Source: Paulinella micropora (Eukaryota; Cercozoa; Imbricatea; Euglyphida). Taken from it: 64,000 nt of DNA. The position numbers were made by a program, and so were the translations under genes. How positions within the stretch are numbered: the stretch's first letter is position 1; each line of letters starts with the position of its first letter. Below are positions 10,935-21,333 of the stretch, in pieces. The notes below the pieces were generated by a model that was given only the letters and a program-made list of their open reading frames with translations, was not told the DNA's origin and made no database searches. The DNA lies in the NCBI GenBank assembly GCA_009731375.1, contig BJOX01000237.1:162562-226561 (forward strand). Direction: 5' to 3'.

Positions 10935-11672
10935 ATGGACCAGGGGTCGGAAGGGAAAATGGGACTCAATGGAGGGGATGAGGGGAAAGAACGGGAGCGG
11001 AACCGACTTATCCTCCAGACATACCAAAAGATCGCGGAACGCGCGGATGCAATGAGTCCTAGGAGAATGGTTAATTCAATTAAAAGAGCTGATTTCCCTT
11101 TAGCCTACACGAAGGTGGAAATTGTCGAGTTGGGCGGGTATGAGGTCTTTGGCAATGACACGATGGCGGCGATCAGTGTCATGGGGAGGAGCTTTCAGGA
11201 CAAGTATGGGGGACAGCAGTGGTATCGGCAGGCACTGCGGCGCACGCAGGGATGGGTGAGTGGAGTGTCGGGATCGACACCGATCACGGGCACGATGTTG
11301 CTGAATTTTCGGCTCTCCGACGGCTCGGTCTATATCCACAAGTTTTGGGTGGTACCAGCATACACGGGGGGCTTGTTGTGGAGCTTGGACGCGCTCAGAC
11401 GAATGCGCACGTCCATCGACTGTGCGGGGTATACGGTGCGATATGGAGCGGACGAAAACGCACCGGTGTACAAGATAGTGCACTTGTCGACAGACGACCA
11501 ACCTCAAGGCAAGGAGGATGAATGGACGGCGAGTAGTTTTGCGGCAGTGAAGATCGTAATGTCGGAAGAGGCAGCGGCTGACGAGGCAGCATGCGAGGTT
11601 TTGCGGTGGGGGACCCTAAAGCAACGGATGAGGAGAGCGAATTGGAGGACGAATGGACGCCAAATCAGATAG
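10935..11672 (+). CDS. Retropepsin-like protease region with a non-canonical DTMA motif
   Basis: The 245-residue product carries GNDTMA at bases 11151-11168, followed by MGRSF, and further on VVPAYTGGLLW and DALRRMRTSIDC. In retroviral-type aspartic proteases the order is an active-site D-T/S-G-A, a flap, then a hydrophobic ILG-type strand. The same order and spacing recur in the second gypsy element (22195-23256), again with DTMA. I therefore read it as the protease domain of this lineage with Met replacing the usual Gly. Whether it still cleaves is unknown. Its 3' end overlaps the next frame by 82 bases in another phase. Confidence 0.5.
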   Translation: MDQGSEGKMGLNGGDEGKERERNRLILQTYQKIAERADAMSPRRMVNSIKRADFPLAYTKVEIVELGGYEVFGNDTMAAISVMGRSFQDKYGGQQWYRQALRRTQGWVSGVSGSTPITGTMLLNFRLSDGSVYIHKFWVVPAYTGGLLWSLDALRRMRTSIDCAGYTVRYGADENAPVYKIVHLSTDDQPQGKEDEWTASSFAAVKIVMSEEAAADEAACEVLRWGTLKQRMRRANWRTNGRQIR

Positions 11673-12805
11673 TGGCATTGTGCGACATGCGGCTGGAACA
11701 CTTGATAGAACAACGGAGATTGGCCACAGACGGTTTCCCGATACACGGCCGTAATTTGGGGGACCAACACAAAGAAATGGATGGCAGGACGTTGCCAATT
11801 GCACAGTACGTGGTATGTAACATGGCAAAGCCGAGTCAGGTGAAGACGGGAATTATCGAGTTCCTCAAGGATAAGTGGGACGATCCCATTATGGTCGACT
11901 CGGTGGCAGGAATCAAGAAGGCGCTGAAGAATCGGATTTCCCTTGGGGATTTCACGATAGTGCTTCCGGTGGGCAGACGAACGGAAATGTGGTGGTATGA
12001 TATCGAGGATTTCTTGGTTCAGGATCCGATACCTATACCGAGTCGGACGCAGAAGCTCGTTATAGCGTGTCGTTTGGGTTCGAGAAAAGCGGCAAGGAAA
12101 TATCGGGAGGAACTCCTTACACGGGATTTGGCCGCAATCCGAGATGAAGCGTTCACTCATATTTCGAGGGTATATCATCGCACACATGCGATACTATACG
12201 CAATGATGATCGATCAGCTGGCCAGATATGCGGATCAGGAGAGGCAAACGCCTGCCCTGTACCGGTCTAGAGAAGGGTTCGAGGAAGATGGCGAGGAGGC
12301 CACGGTAGACGACATAGCGGGCAAGGCGACGAACGAACAAATCAAGGAGGAAACGGATAAGGCTCGGGCGGCCTTGCGGGAACAGGCAAAACAGTGGCAG
12401 GGAAGTGAAAAGTCTAAGGAGGACGTCTTGGCGATGATGGATCAACACATGGAAGTGTTCGGGCCGTTGGAGGGAGGTTCGGTCAAGCATCACACGGCAA
12501 GGTTCTATAGGGAGATGGGACAGGAGGTACCAGGAATAGGACGGCCTTCTCGACTCAGTTATCACGAGGATAAAATTGCCAGGGAGATGACGGCGGAATT
12601 GTTGGAGAAGGGGCTGATAGAGGAGCGGTTGTCAGAATACTCCTCGCCGGTGCGGATGGCGCCGAAGCCAGATGGCACATTGCGGATGTGCATAAACTAC
12701 TGGAAGATCAATCAGATCATAAAGAAGATCGAAATGCCGGTACGAATGTGCGACGAGGGGTGGAAGTATTGCGGAAGGCGAAAATATATTCCACTCTGGA
12801 TCTGA
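11591..12805 (+). pseudogene. pol: Pre-RT domain and N-terminal reverse transcriptase, frameshifted
   Basis: The 404-residue frame has an N-terminal part of about 320 residues with a conserved block (TIVLPVGRRTEMWW and PIPIPSRTQKLVIACR). That block is matched in the second gypsy element at 23575-23705, so it is a lineage-specific domain between protease and RT. The frame then enters RT fingers (YSSPVRMAPKPDGTLRMCI). After about base 12755 the RT reading moves to another phase, where the frame from 12688 continues with AKIYSTLDLKSGFWQIPL. One base appears gained or lost near the GGGG at 12757-12760. The domain is familiar Ty3/gypsy RT. Confidence 0.75.
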
Positions 12806-14010
12806 AAAGCGGGTTTTGGCAAATTCCATTGGCGGAGGAAAGTCGATACCTCACGGCGTTCATGGTAGGCATGACGACTTACGTCTGGAAGGTTTTGCCG
12901 ATGGGGCTCAAGGTGGCTCCAGGGATTTTCCAAAAGGCGATGACCGAGATGTTGGGAAGCAAGTTTCGGGACGAGGAGTTTGCCTTCAAACATGGTGACA
13001 CGTCGACATATGCCTTTGCATACTTGGATGATGTCATTATATACTCTAACTCGGTGGAAGAACATATGGAACACCTCAGGGACATCATGCGGTGGATTAA
13101 GGCGTTCGGTTTCCGGCTAAATGCCAAGAAGTGCCACTTCATGCAGAAACGGATTCAATATTTGGGATACGATATTGAGAACGGAACATGCACAATCGCG
13201 GCTAAGAAGCGGGAGGCACTGGCGGACATGCCAATACCGCAGAATAAATCCGATCTACATTCGTTCGTGTCGTTGGCACAGTATTACGGGGAGTTTATCC
13301 CAAACTTCGCCAACCGGGCGGAGCCCATACGGAAACACATGAAGGAATTCAAAGGGGATTGGGCAAACCCGAACGAGTGGGGAGAGAAGGTCTTGGAAGC
13401 GATAAAGGATTTGCGGGAGACGATTCTGAAGGATCCATTGACGGAAGATGGAACGGTTCTGAGGCTGCCGGACTTTGAGGCACCCTTTATTCTGGATACG
13501 GACGCGTCGGCCTACGCGATAGGAGGAGTGCTTCAGCAAGCGGACGAAAAGGGGCGATTGCGACCGGTAATGTTCCTTAGTCGACGTATGTCGAGTGCGG
13601 AAAGGCAATACTGCACCAGACAGCGGGAGGCACTAGCTATTGTCTGGGGCTTCAAGCGGTTGCGAGAATATTTATGGGGGGCGAAGGAAACGAGAGTGAG
13701 GACGGATCACAACAACCTCCGGTGGTTGATGTCGCAGGACCACACGGGACAGTTAGCGCGGTGGCAACAGGAGTTGTCGGAATACGACTTCCAGATAGAG
13801 TACATCAAGGGCAAGGAAAACTTTTTGGCTGATCACCAGTCACGGTCTGGGGGCACGGCGGAGGATGGGGGATCACGGGGAAAGACGGGGGCGGAACAAC
13901 GACAACACCAGGCGCCAGAGGTGTTCACGGTCAAACCGATATGGGATGGGGAAAAGCGGAAAGGGATGAACCTGACGCGATTTAGTTCACCACGGCGGCG
14001 GCAGTCTTGA
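12760..14010 (+). CDS. pol: Ty3/gypsy reverse transcriptase and RNase H
   Basis: This frame (open from 12688, true homology from about 12760) shows STLDLKSGFWQIPL, LPMGLKVAPGIFQ and the catalytic YLDDVIIYS of RT. The thumb region includes LGYDIENG and SFVSLAQYYGEFIPNF. RNase H follows with ILDTDAS, FLSRRMSSAERQY, QREALAIVW, TDHNNLRWL and a final LADHQSR. Catalytic Asp and Glu residues appear present. The enzyme copies element RNA into DNA and removes the RNA strand. It is joined upstream to the RT N-terminus by a frameshift and downstream, after a short gap, to integrase. Function is unlikely given the breaks. Confidence 0.9.
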   Translation: MEVLRKAKIYSTLDLKSGFWQIPLAEESRYLTAFMVGMTTYVWKVLPMGLKVAPGIFQKAMTEMLGSKFRDEEFAFKHGDTSTYAFAYLDDVIIYSNSVEEHMEHLRDIMRWIKAFGFRLNAKKCHFMQKRIQYLGYDIENGTCTIAAKKREALADMPIPQNKSDLHSFVSLAQYYGEFIPNFANRAEPIRKHMKEFKGDWANPNEWGEKVLEAIKDLRETILKDPLTEDGTVLRLPDFEAPFILDTDASAYAIGGVLQQADEKGRLRPVMFLSRRMSSAERQYCTRQREALAIVWGFKRLREYLWGAKETRVRTDHNNLRWLMSQDHTGQLARWQQELSEYDFQIEYIKGKENFLADHQSRSGGTAEDGGSRGKTGAEQRQHQAPEVFTVKPIWDGEKRKGMNLTRFSSPRRRQS

Positions 14011-14112
14011 CGGTATGGGGAGACAAGAAGCCGATGAACGGTATGATATACGCGGAGGAAGTGTCGGCAGCGTACAAGTTTCGTACGTCGGGGGGAGGAG
14101 AAAAACAGGAAC

Positions 14113-15792
14113 ATGAGAGGGACCTCAGGCTGTACGAGGCGGCTAGTAAGGCACCACGAGAGTGCTGTGAGAAGCACGAGGACCAATGCGCGAAGGACAG
14201 TCTCGAGGAATACGAGTGGGACGCGGCGTTGCACGCCGGAAAGAGAGGCGGAGGAGATGGAAACGCCAGGGTTTCCATGGCGGCAGATGCCAATGGTTGG
14301 CAACATAATGGTCAGCCCTAAGGCAGAAGGGGAGCCATTGTTACCGGAACAGGAGGACGTGACGGTGTTGGAGAAGACGCATCCCAGCCGGGTGGCTTTG
14401 GACTTGGAGACGGATACGCAAGTCAAGTTTGCTTCGGTACACAAGTTCCGGAGCCTGACCAGCAAGGCGAAGGAATTCAAGGCACTAATCCAACACGTGA
14501 AGAACCCGACGCCGGAAACACGTACTGAGGCAGTGAAGCGGCAGCTAAAGACGCACACGTATTCGGATGGGCTGATCTGGTATATGGGCACGGACGGCAG
14601 ACACAAGGAAAACCCGGAAAGGTGGACGGTGTGGGTACCACCGGCATTACGGCATGTGATTATGATCGGGGCACATAACTGTCCAATGCAGAGTCATCCA
14701 GGATTGGAAAGGATGAAATGGTCGCTGACAAGGAAGTTCTACTGGGGAAGTATGAGTAAGGATGTGGAACGATTCATCAACGGCTGCGCGCCGTGCCAGA
14801 GAGCAAACACGCCATATGACGCAACCAAGGGTTTGCTCGGACAGTACGAGGTCATGAGCGACATTTTCGAGACGATCCACATGGACTATGTGGGCCCTCT
14901 ACCGGAAGCGGGCGACGGGGGGTTCAAGTACATACTTACGGCCATTGACAGGGCATCGAATTACGTGATCACGGTACCCACTAAGGACGAGACCAAGGAA
15001 ACGACCGCTAAGGCTCTGATCGACCACGTTTTCTGCAGGATCGGAGTTCCAAGGAAGATCATATCAGACAGAGGGAGTTCGTTCATCAACTGGCTCTCGA
15101 ACGAACTCAGTGCATATTTTGGGTTTCAATGGAACTACGTTACGGCATAAAGTCCAATGGCAAACGGGAAAATCGAGCGGATGCACAAGACGATGAAGGC
15201 ATCCTTGAAAATCTATTGCCAGAACAACCAGAAGATGTGGCCGGAGACGGTGCAGGCTTTTACGTTTGCGGTTAACAACTTGGGCTCCTCGTTTTTGCGA
15301 GGAAGCGTTNNNNNNNNNNTTTTGGGAGGAAGCGTTCGGCTTTGCCCGAATCAACTGGTACATGGAAGGGTGTTGAACACATTTACGGATCGCTTCAAGG
15401 ACACGGCTTTATATGACCCGACGGAATTGATGGCATGCCGCCTGCGGGCAATAGCGGAGGCTGAGCACATCGTCCGGAAGCAGCACGAGGCTGCTATGAG
15501 GAGGAAGGACGACAAGGGGCAGCAAAAGTTCCGACATGTGGAATTCAACGTGGGAGACACGGTCTTGTTATACGTCCCGAGCATCCCGGTGGGTATGTCG
15601 GCGAAGTTGTATGAAAAGTTGCAGGGGCCGTATCAGGTGGTGCAGCAAACTGCGGCATACAGCTACAAAATCCGCCATCAGCGAACGGCAAAAAAGCAGA
15701 TCGTGCATGTACGACGGCTGGTCAAGTTCTCACCGTTCCTATTGGATTACGAGACGGACGCGCAGGCACTGGCGCGCACGACGGATGACTAG
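14113..15792 (+). pseudogene. pol: Ty3/gypsy integrase, broken by a stop codon and a scaffold gap
   Basis: The HHCC zinc domain is visible as AHNCPMQSHPG and CAPCQRA. The DDE core follows: Asp in HMDYVGPLP, Asp in SDRGSSF and Glu in NGKIERMHK. A TAA at 15148-15150 interrupts the frame between the second Asp and the Glu, where other integrases have a residue. The reading then resumes in the same phase, so this is a nonsense change and not a frameshift. A 10-N gap at 15310-15319 lies further on. Its flanks repeat the same dozen bases, so it is probably a false gap. The C-terminal part (YDPTELMACRLRAIAEAEH and on to 15792) is the usual SH3-like region. I see no chromodomain. Confidence 0.85.
15310..15319. 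other. Scaffold gap (10 N) with duplicated flanks
   Basis: Ten N. The sequence before it ends in a GAGGAAGCGTT-type string and the sequence after it begins with the same string, so the two contig ends overlap and no sequence may be missing. Confidence 0.95.
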
Positions 15793-15865
15793 GGCAACCC
15801 GACACCTTTGCTTACTCGTTTGCAGCGGGCGGAAGAGTTGGCGAGGTTGAGGGACCAGCTTTTGT

Positions 15866-16678
15866 ATGAACCGGAAGAGGAGGAGAAACAAAGGTTGCGG
15901 GATGCAATTGCGGAGCTGGAAAAGGGCTCTCCACGAACGAGGATCCAGGAGACAGCGCCAGGAAGGCGAAGGCGTGAACGGCAAGGAGGAGACTAAGGAG
16001 CGGAAGGAGGAGCCGGAGGGCTCGGAGGGAGTGCTACGGAAGGAAACAAAGGAGGAGGGGAGGGAGGAGAAGGAGCAGCAGCGGGCACAGGCGGCCCGTC
16101 CGAGACCACCACCGGAGGGAGGGGATGGAGGTGGATCGCGTCCACAGTCAGAAAAGTGGTTGGTCGACCCGACAAAGATAGATAAAATCCGCTGGAGAGT
16201 CGGCAAGTATTATTTGATGCGACCTGCAGATAGAAAGGTCTCGGATGATACGCTGGATGACTTCTATGTCATGCGGATATTGAGGGTCGGAGGACGTACG
16301 AGGTCCAAAGCGGCGGTGGGCATTGCCCCAGTAATGCAGTTCTGGAGGAGCGATGATGGGACCAACATGGAAAGGGACCGTCGGTTCAGTCCAGTTTTTC
16401 TGGAAAACTGGGGGCAGAAACGGGAGACTTGGGATGTCCGCATCCAGTTGGATGACAAGGACCACATGCCCTATACGGTGCAATCACGACCTAGGGAGGT
16501 TCTGGACATACCATTTGACCTCACGGACGAGCGGCGAATCCCCACGTTCATCTGGGATGAGGTGGAGGAGAGAGGCTGGCCCTTTGAGATTATCGGGGCA
16601 CCACCGGCACAGGTGGGATCGAGGGGAAGGAAGCGTCCCTCGGGGACGGAGCGGAGGACGAGGAGGGGAAGGAGATGA
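15866..16678 (+). CDS. C-terminal ORF of gypsy element 1, unknown domain
   Basis: The 270-residue frame starts with a charged Arg/Glu-rich linker. From about residue 95 it contains a globular segment (VDPTKIDKIRWRVGKYYLM, then VMRILRVGGRTRSK and FLENWGQKRETWDVRIQLDD). It follows integrase in the same direction. It is not a chromodomain and I do not recognise it. It could be an integrase tail or an extra lineage-specific protein. The upstream part overlaps other phases and may have lost register. Confidence 0.35.
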   Translation: MNRKRRRNKGCGMQLRSWKRALHERGSRRQRQEGEGVNGKEETKERKEEPEGSEGVLRKETKEEGREEKEQQRAQAARPRPPPEGGDGGGSRPQSEKWLVDPTKIDKIRWRVGKYYLMRPADRKVSDDTLDDFYVMRILRVGGRTRSKAAVGIAPVMQFWRSDDGTNMERDRRFSPVFLENWGQKRETWDVRIQLDDKDHMPYTVQSRPREVLDIPFDLTDERRIPTFIWDEVEERGWPFEIIGAPPAQVGSRGRKRPSGTERRTRRGRR

Positions 16679-16756
16679 GAGAGAGAAAGAGAAGGAAAGG
16701 AAGAGAGAGAGACGAGAAATGAGTGAGAAAGAGAAGAATGAAAAGATAAGAAGATG

Positions 16757-17574
16757 ACCGAAACCGGGGTGGCGCCCGGGGGAAGCGGCTGAGAATACCC
16801 GTGGATCGCTTGATCCTAAAAGTGTATGGTATACACTTGGTACGCGCGGGAGCGCGAGGGCACGGACGTCATGGTCTGAACGGGAATCGGAAAAATCAAC
16901 CCTTTGGAAATTATGGGCTACACACAGAGACCACGATACTAATCGTGTACTTTCATGTGCTGGTTGGAAGCAAGGCATAAAAAATACACGACAACCATCT
17001 CTAAATGTCTTTTGGCTTACTGGATTTTTCGTGCAGGGCGCGATGATGGATAATCTTATCTCGCGCAGGGCGCGACGATACAATTCTTTTCCGCGCAGGG
17101 ACGCGATGACAGGCTCATAAGCCTTTTGGATAATAATATTTTAACCCGCCGGGGAGCGAGGTCGATGACGTTGACGGACTGATCACCCTCACACTCACTT
17201 ATTGATATTCACCCTCAGCCTGCGGTGGCTTGACAAATGGGTAAGCGTACGGGGTACGAACAAAAAAAGGATGACGGGAAAGACTGAGAAGATGAAGAGA
17301 AAGATGAAGGATGATGAAGAAGAGGAGAAGGGAGGGGGTAATACAAATACACCCACAGGTACCGCGGAAGGGCAACGAGCCTATATGGTGAGCAAGGCCA
17401 CGGTACACTCGGAATGTGCCACTTATGGAATCTATTTCTATTTTGCCGCGCAGGGACGCGAAGACGGCAGAACGCTGACTGGACGACACTTACCGCTCGG
17501 CATGCGGATCGGAATATGTATATATATGCGTGGATAGCAACACGGGCACGGGGGGGGGGGGGGGGGGAAAAAGG
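16757..17574. other. 3' non-coding region of gypsy element 1 with GCGCAGGG repeats
   Basis: No gene is convincing. A short GC-rich unit, GCGCAGGG(a)CGCGA, occurs at about 17034, 17066, 17092 and 17450, spaced irregularly. The stretch probably contains 3' untranslated or LTR sequence, but I could not pair it with a 5' LTR. It ends in a G-run of about 17 bases beside a gap. Confidence 0.3.
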
Positions 17575-17807
17575 NNNNNNNNNNNNNNNNNNNNNNNNNN
17601 NNNNNNNNNNNNNNNNNNNNNNNNNNNNNNNNNNNNNNNNNNNNNNNNNNNNNNNNNNNNNNNNNNNNNNNNNNNNNNNNNNNNNNNNNNNNNNNNNNNN
17701 NNNNNNNNNNNNNNNNNNNNNNNNNNNNNNNNNNNNNNNNNNNNNNNNNNNNNNNNNNNNNNNNNNNNNNNNNNNNNNNNNNNNNNNNNNNNNNNNNNNN
17801 NNNNNNN
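17575..17807. other. Scaffold gap of 233 N between poly-G tracts
   Basis: The gap is bordered by about 17 G on the left and about 32 G on the right. Long G-runs commonly stop sequencing, so the gap probably lies inside one G-rich tract. Confidence 0.95.
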
Positions 17808-17842
<35 letters not shown>

Positions 17843-17873
17843 AACGCGGAAGACGGAATGTGGGATGGCGGAA

Positions 17874-18010
17874 TAGGGGGAGAGGGGATAGATTATAGAA
17901 CGGATAGTAGTAGAATGGGATAGATTATAGGGTGGATAGAATATAGGATGGATAGTAATAGAATTGGATAGATTATAGGTCGGATAGTAATAGGGATGGA
18001 TAGTGTATAG
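17874..18010. repeat. GGATAG-based minisatellite
   Basis: A degenerate unit of roughly 30 bases, built from GGATAGATTATAG and GGATAGTAATAG, is repeated four to five times just right of the poly-G gap. Confidence 0.6.
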
Positions 18011-18306
18011 GAGGGATGAGGGAAGGATCATCAAGGGGACGATACGGGACAACAAACGGGACGACCTGGGGACAGGGGGGCAAAAGGGGGGTAACAAATG
18101 GGGGTATGGGATGGATAGACGGGTAGGTCTATAAGTGGTACTCGGGGTCGTTTCAAGCATGGAGTGATAGCGCCGGGGGGACGGCGATGGGGGGTATGCG
18201 AGGCTTGGCGGGGGGCCTTCCCTCAACGACGTCTTAAATCACTCCTGGGCTACACGCCGGGACTACAGCGTCACCTGGGACATTAATTTGGTAAAAGGTT
18301 TTTCGA

Positions 18307-18460
18307 TTCGTGGCAATTTTCGACGTTCGAGTGGAAGTGGATGGATTGATCAAAGTCCCACTAGTTTCGTGGCAATTTTCGACGTTGGAGTGGAAGTAGA
18401 TGGATTGATCAAATTCCCATTAGTTTCTTTCGTGGCAATTTTCACGTGTAGGCATCACCC
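18307..18460 (+). repeat. Tandem repeat, about 66-bp unit, two and a half copies
   Basis: The block starting TCGTGGCAATTTTCGACGTT and ending near a TTGATCAAA...CCCA string is repeated with few changes at about 18307, 18369 and, truncated, 18432. It lies where a promoter-bearing LTR of the second gypsy element might be. Tandem repeats in LTR U3 regions often act as enhancers, but that role is not shown here. Confidence 0.6.
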
Positions 18461-18483
18461 CCCGGATAGCCGGTAAAAATTAT

Positions 18484-19470
18484 CTTTTCCTGGTGACAGG
18501 TGCACCAGCTTGTTTTTCAGTATTATTTGTCCGGATTGGACCTGATGCCATTTTATTCCTGGTCTGTTGCCGTTTTCCTTTTTGGCTTCACTGAGCTAAT
18601 ATAACGAGACATTATTCTCATCTTTTGAGGACTGTGTTTGGTTGTATTACCGACTTTTTACGAGCTATCGTTGGGGGCATTACATTTGGAGTCCACATCA
18701 CTTGGGTGATTTCTTTCTGCTTTGCCACACAGGCAACAGAGTGAATTTTCACTGACCTGTCTCACACGGGGACGTCAGACGAAAACAAATACTCCAACAC
18801 AGCTCCCTCATAACTCTTTCACAAAACAAATAATTTGATTGGTCTCAAGCAGGTGTCTCGTACCCTCTAGCCCAATCCATATCTGTGTGCTCACAAGGAG
18901 ACATCAGATACAAACTCTCTGTCGTTCTTGCTGTTCTCACACAGAGACCAAGAAGAAGGAGGTGGACAGAAGAGTGAAGGAACACACACAAAACACAAAC
19001 AAGCATAGGGACAGGAGCACAACACTCTACCCTTCTAGTTTATGCATTTATCTGCATTATCTCACACATACGTCAGAGTATTTTTGCAACTCTCTGATCG
19101 TTTTCTAAAGGTAGGTCTGAGAACCTATCCGACCGACTGTCGACTTCTCAAGGAGAGCTTTTCTAGCTTCTCTATTACTATCTGTGTGTAGGTCCAAGTG
19201 CCTCATACTAGATACAATATAGAAAAGAAGGAGGAGAAAGTAATCTGAGTAAGGAGAACAAGAAATCGGAGAAAGTCTCAAAGACTATTTTTCTCAAACA
19301 AAAACAAACATACAAACAGTGTTTCATAGAGGACAGGGAATCTTATCCTACCCTCTCTATTAGTTTCTCTCTTCACTAGTCAATCGACTGAAGGAGGAAC
19401 AGAACACAAACGAACAAAAACCAAACATAGGAGCTGACACTGTCCTCCTGTTGATCACTACTACGACATC
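18484..19470. other. Candidate LTR end, primer-binding site and leader of gypsy element 2
   Basis: No gene is seen. Near 18690 the sequence CATTTGGAGTCC resembles the candidate primer-binding site of element 1 at 4345. The following 780 bases are CT- and CA-rich leader ahead of the gag ATG at 19471. LTR limits are not resolved. Confidence 0.3.
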
Positions 19471-21165
19471 ATGTCGACAGAGACCGCCGAAGTGAGTGAA
19501 TTCTCGGAGGCAGATCAAAGAAGAGAAGAAGAAGAAGCAGGAGGAGGAGGAGGAAGAGGATTGAATGAAGGAGGAGGAGGAGGATTGAATGAAGGAGGAG
19601 GAGGAGATGAAGGAGTAGGAGGAGGAGTAGAAGAGGGCTGGGATGATGAAGGAAGATATGGAGGAGACGAAGATGAAGGAGGATTTGAACAAGAAGAGAC
19701 GGGAGGAGGAGGAGCATATGGTAATCCCTTACCACCTGCCTACACGGGAGGAGGAGGACGAAAAATGATCGACTTGATTCATAGTGATGGAGAGGAGATC
19801 ACAGTGGAGGAACAACAGTGGGTGCAAGACCACTATGACCTCACTAAAAAAGAGTTTGATAACAAGATGGGGGTAGAGAAGGATACCTATGTGTGGATCC
19901 CTCAGGATCAAAGAAGAGAGAAAAGTCGTGCTAAAAAGGATGTCTATATCCTATTATCAAACACAGCACAGCTCCTCGGCAAACTGGTCTCTGATCCAGA
20001 AGAGAGAAAGAAGATACAGCATATCAAGTTTGGGGACACACACACCCACCTTGAATTACTCGATGCTATCTTTGGGGTGTACACTCAAACCCTGATTTGG
20101 GAACGTACATACGGCCCACGATGTGAGGGTTACCTCCAGTACACAAACCCAAGAGCAACGGCCAGATTCCTCGCGACTGGTCAGGAGGCAGTCGATGTAA
20201 CAAAAATGAAGACCAATCTGGGTTCGAAAAACTCGAGTGGCATATTTCATTTTTTTACAATGGAAATAAAGGCCTTGGAGGAGGGGAAGGCAGAGATGGA
20301 AAAAAGCATTAAGGCAGCAGGAGAAACTCATCCTGTGATTGATGAGTTAGAGAAGACCGACAGAGTTCTGACCAAGATCAGACTGTTGATGGGTGCGTTA
20401 CTGCACAAGGAGGCATGGAAGAGATGGATTCCTACCAAGGATCACTCTGTCCTTAAATCACTTAGTAACGCACCACCGGTCGCCAACAAAGCAGGTGTTG
20501 ACCAATATGTGGAGAAATATAATTTTCTCAGATCTGCTTCTGAATTGGTGGCCTTTATCACTCATGCTCAAAAGCTGGTGATATCTGAGAAGAAGAAGGC
20601 GAAAGAGAATGAGGAGTTCGAGAAGACGATGAGACTGGAAAGAATGAAAGCAAAAGTGAGTGGTGCAAAGACACACCCTCCGACATATTTGACCCCACCA
20701 GCTCCTGCCCCACCAGCCCCTGCACCCTCGGGCTCAACTACGGTGGTGGTCACAAACACGGAGAAGAAGGACAGACAGAACATCATAAATGCCTTCAAGG
20801 GGAAGAAAGGAGGAGTGGCAAGTCTCATGCTATATGCCAAGACGAGCTCAGACAAAGACTCTGATGCTTCGCTTTTGAGCAAGCTCAAAGAGATCAATGC
20901 CTGCATGAAGGCTTTTCCTTGCGACGAAACGCAGGAATACGAGGCCCTTGTTACTGTTTTTGACCAATCTCTAGTCTCGGAGGGATTTGATCTGACACAG
21001 TACAAGTTTTTGAGAAAGAAGGAGGAGATTAAGAGAAACAATGCAACAGGCCTAGACGCTCAGTGTGAACTGGCGGTGGCCACACTCATTTCATATTTTC
21101 AATCTCATGGATACCAGCATCTTTGCACTGGTACTCTCATAGGATTTGAAATCTTTGGGCGATGA
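19471..21165 (+). CDS. gag: Gag-like polyprotein of gypsy element 2
   Basis: The 564-residue frame begins with a Glu/Gly-rich low-complexity segment (residues about 10-75). A long mixed helical region with no recognised motif follows, and then a Pro/Ala hinge near residues 405-425. It precedes the zinc-finger and protease-like ORFs, which fixes its role by order. The frame is lost near 21150, after which the frames at 21146 and 21334 continue. A second partial copy of residues about 67-265 lies at 25651-26247. Confidence 0.6.
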   Translation: MSTETAEVSEFSEADQRREEEEAGGGGGRGLNEGGGGGLNEGGGGDEGVGGGVEEGWDDEGRYGGDEDEGGFEQEETGGGGAYGNPLPPAYTGGGGRKMIDLIHSDGEEITVEEQQWVQDHYDLTKKEFDNKMGVEKDTYVWIPQDQRREKSRAKKDVYILLSNTAQLLGKLVSDPEERKKIQHIKFGDTHTHLELLDAIFGVYTQTLIWERTYGPRCEGYLQYTNPRATARFLATGQEAVDVTKMKTNLGSKNSSGIFHFFTMEIKALEEGKAEMEKSIKAAGETHPVIDELEKTDRVLTKIRLLMGALLHKEAWKRWIPTKDHSVLKSLSNAPPVANKAGVDQYVEKYNFLRSASELVAFITHAQKLVISEKKKAKENEEFEKTMRLERMKAKVSGAKTHPPTYLTPPAPAPPAPAPSGSTTVVVTNTEKKDRQNIINAFKGKKGGVASLMLYAKTSSDKDSDASLLSKLKEINACMKAFPCDETQEYEALVTVFDQSLVSEGFDLTQYKFLRKKEEIKRNNATGLDAQCELAVATLISYFQSHGYQHLCTGTLIGFEIFGR

Positions 21166-21333
21166 GTTTGAGGAGTGCTGTTGGCTTGGCGGCGACCCTT
21201 ACGGAGGTAGTTTTCCTCCTATGGGCTATTCTATGGCCGCAAGTCGATCATCCTCTATTTCTTCTCGGCGTTACACACAGTTAACCCGAGTAAGCTTACT
21301 CAGCTCATACAACAATGCTCGACGTTTAGCTCA

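Noticed and set aside
15866-16678. Chromodomain at the end of gypsy element 1
   Set aside because: The aromatic cage pattern and typical YLVKWKGY-like motif are absent, so I leave the domain unnamed.
19360-19735. Minus-strand Ser/Leu-rich frames near the start of gypsy element 2 gag
   Set aside because: They are the antisense of the GAGGAGGA-type Glu/Gly codons in gag.
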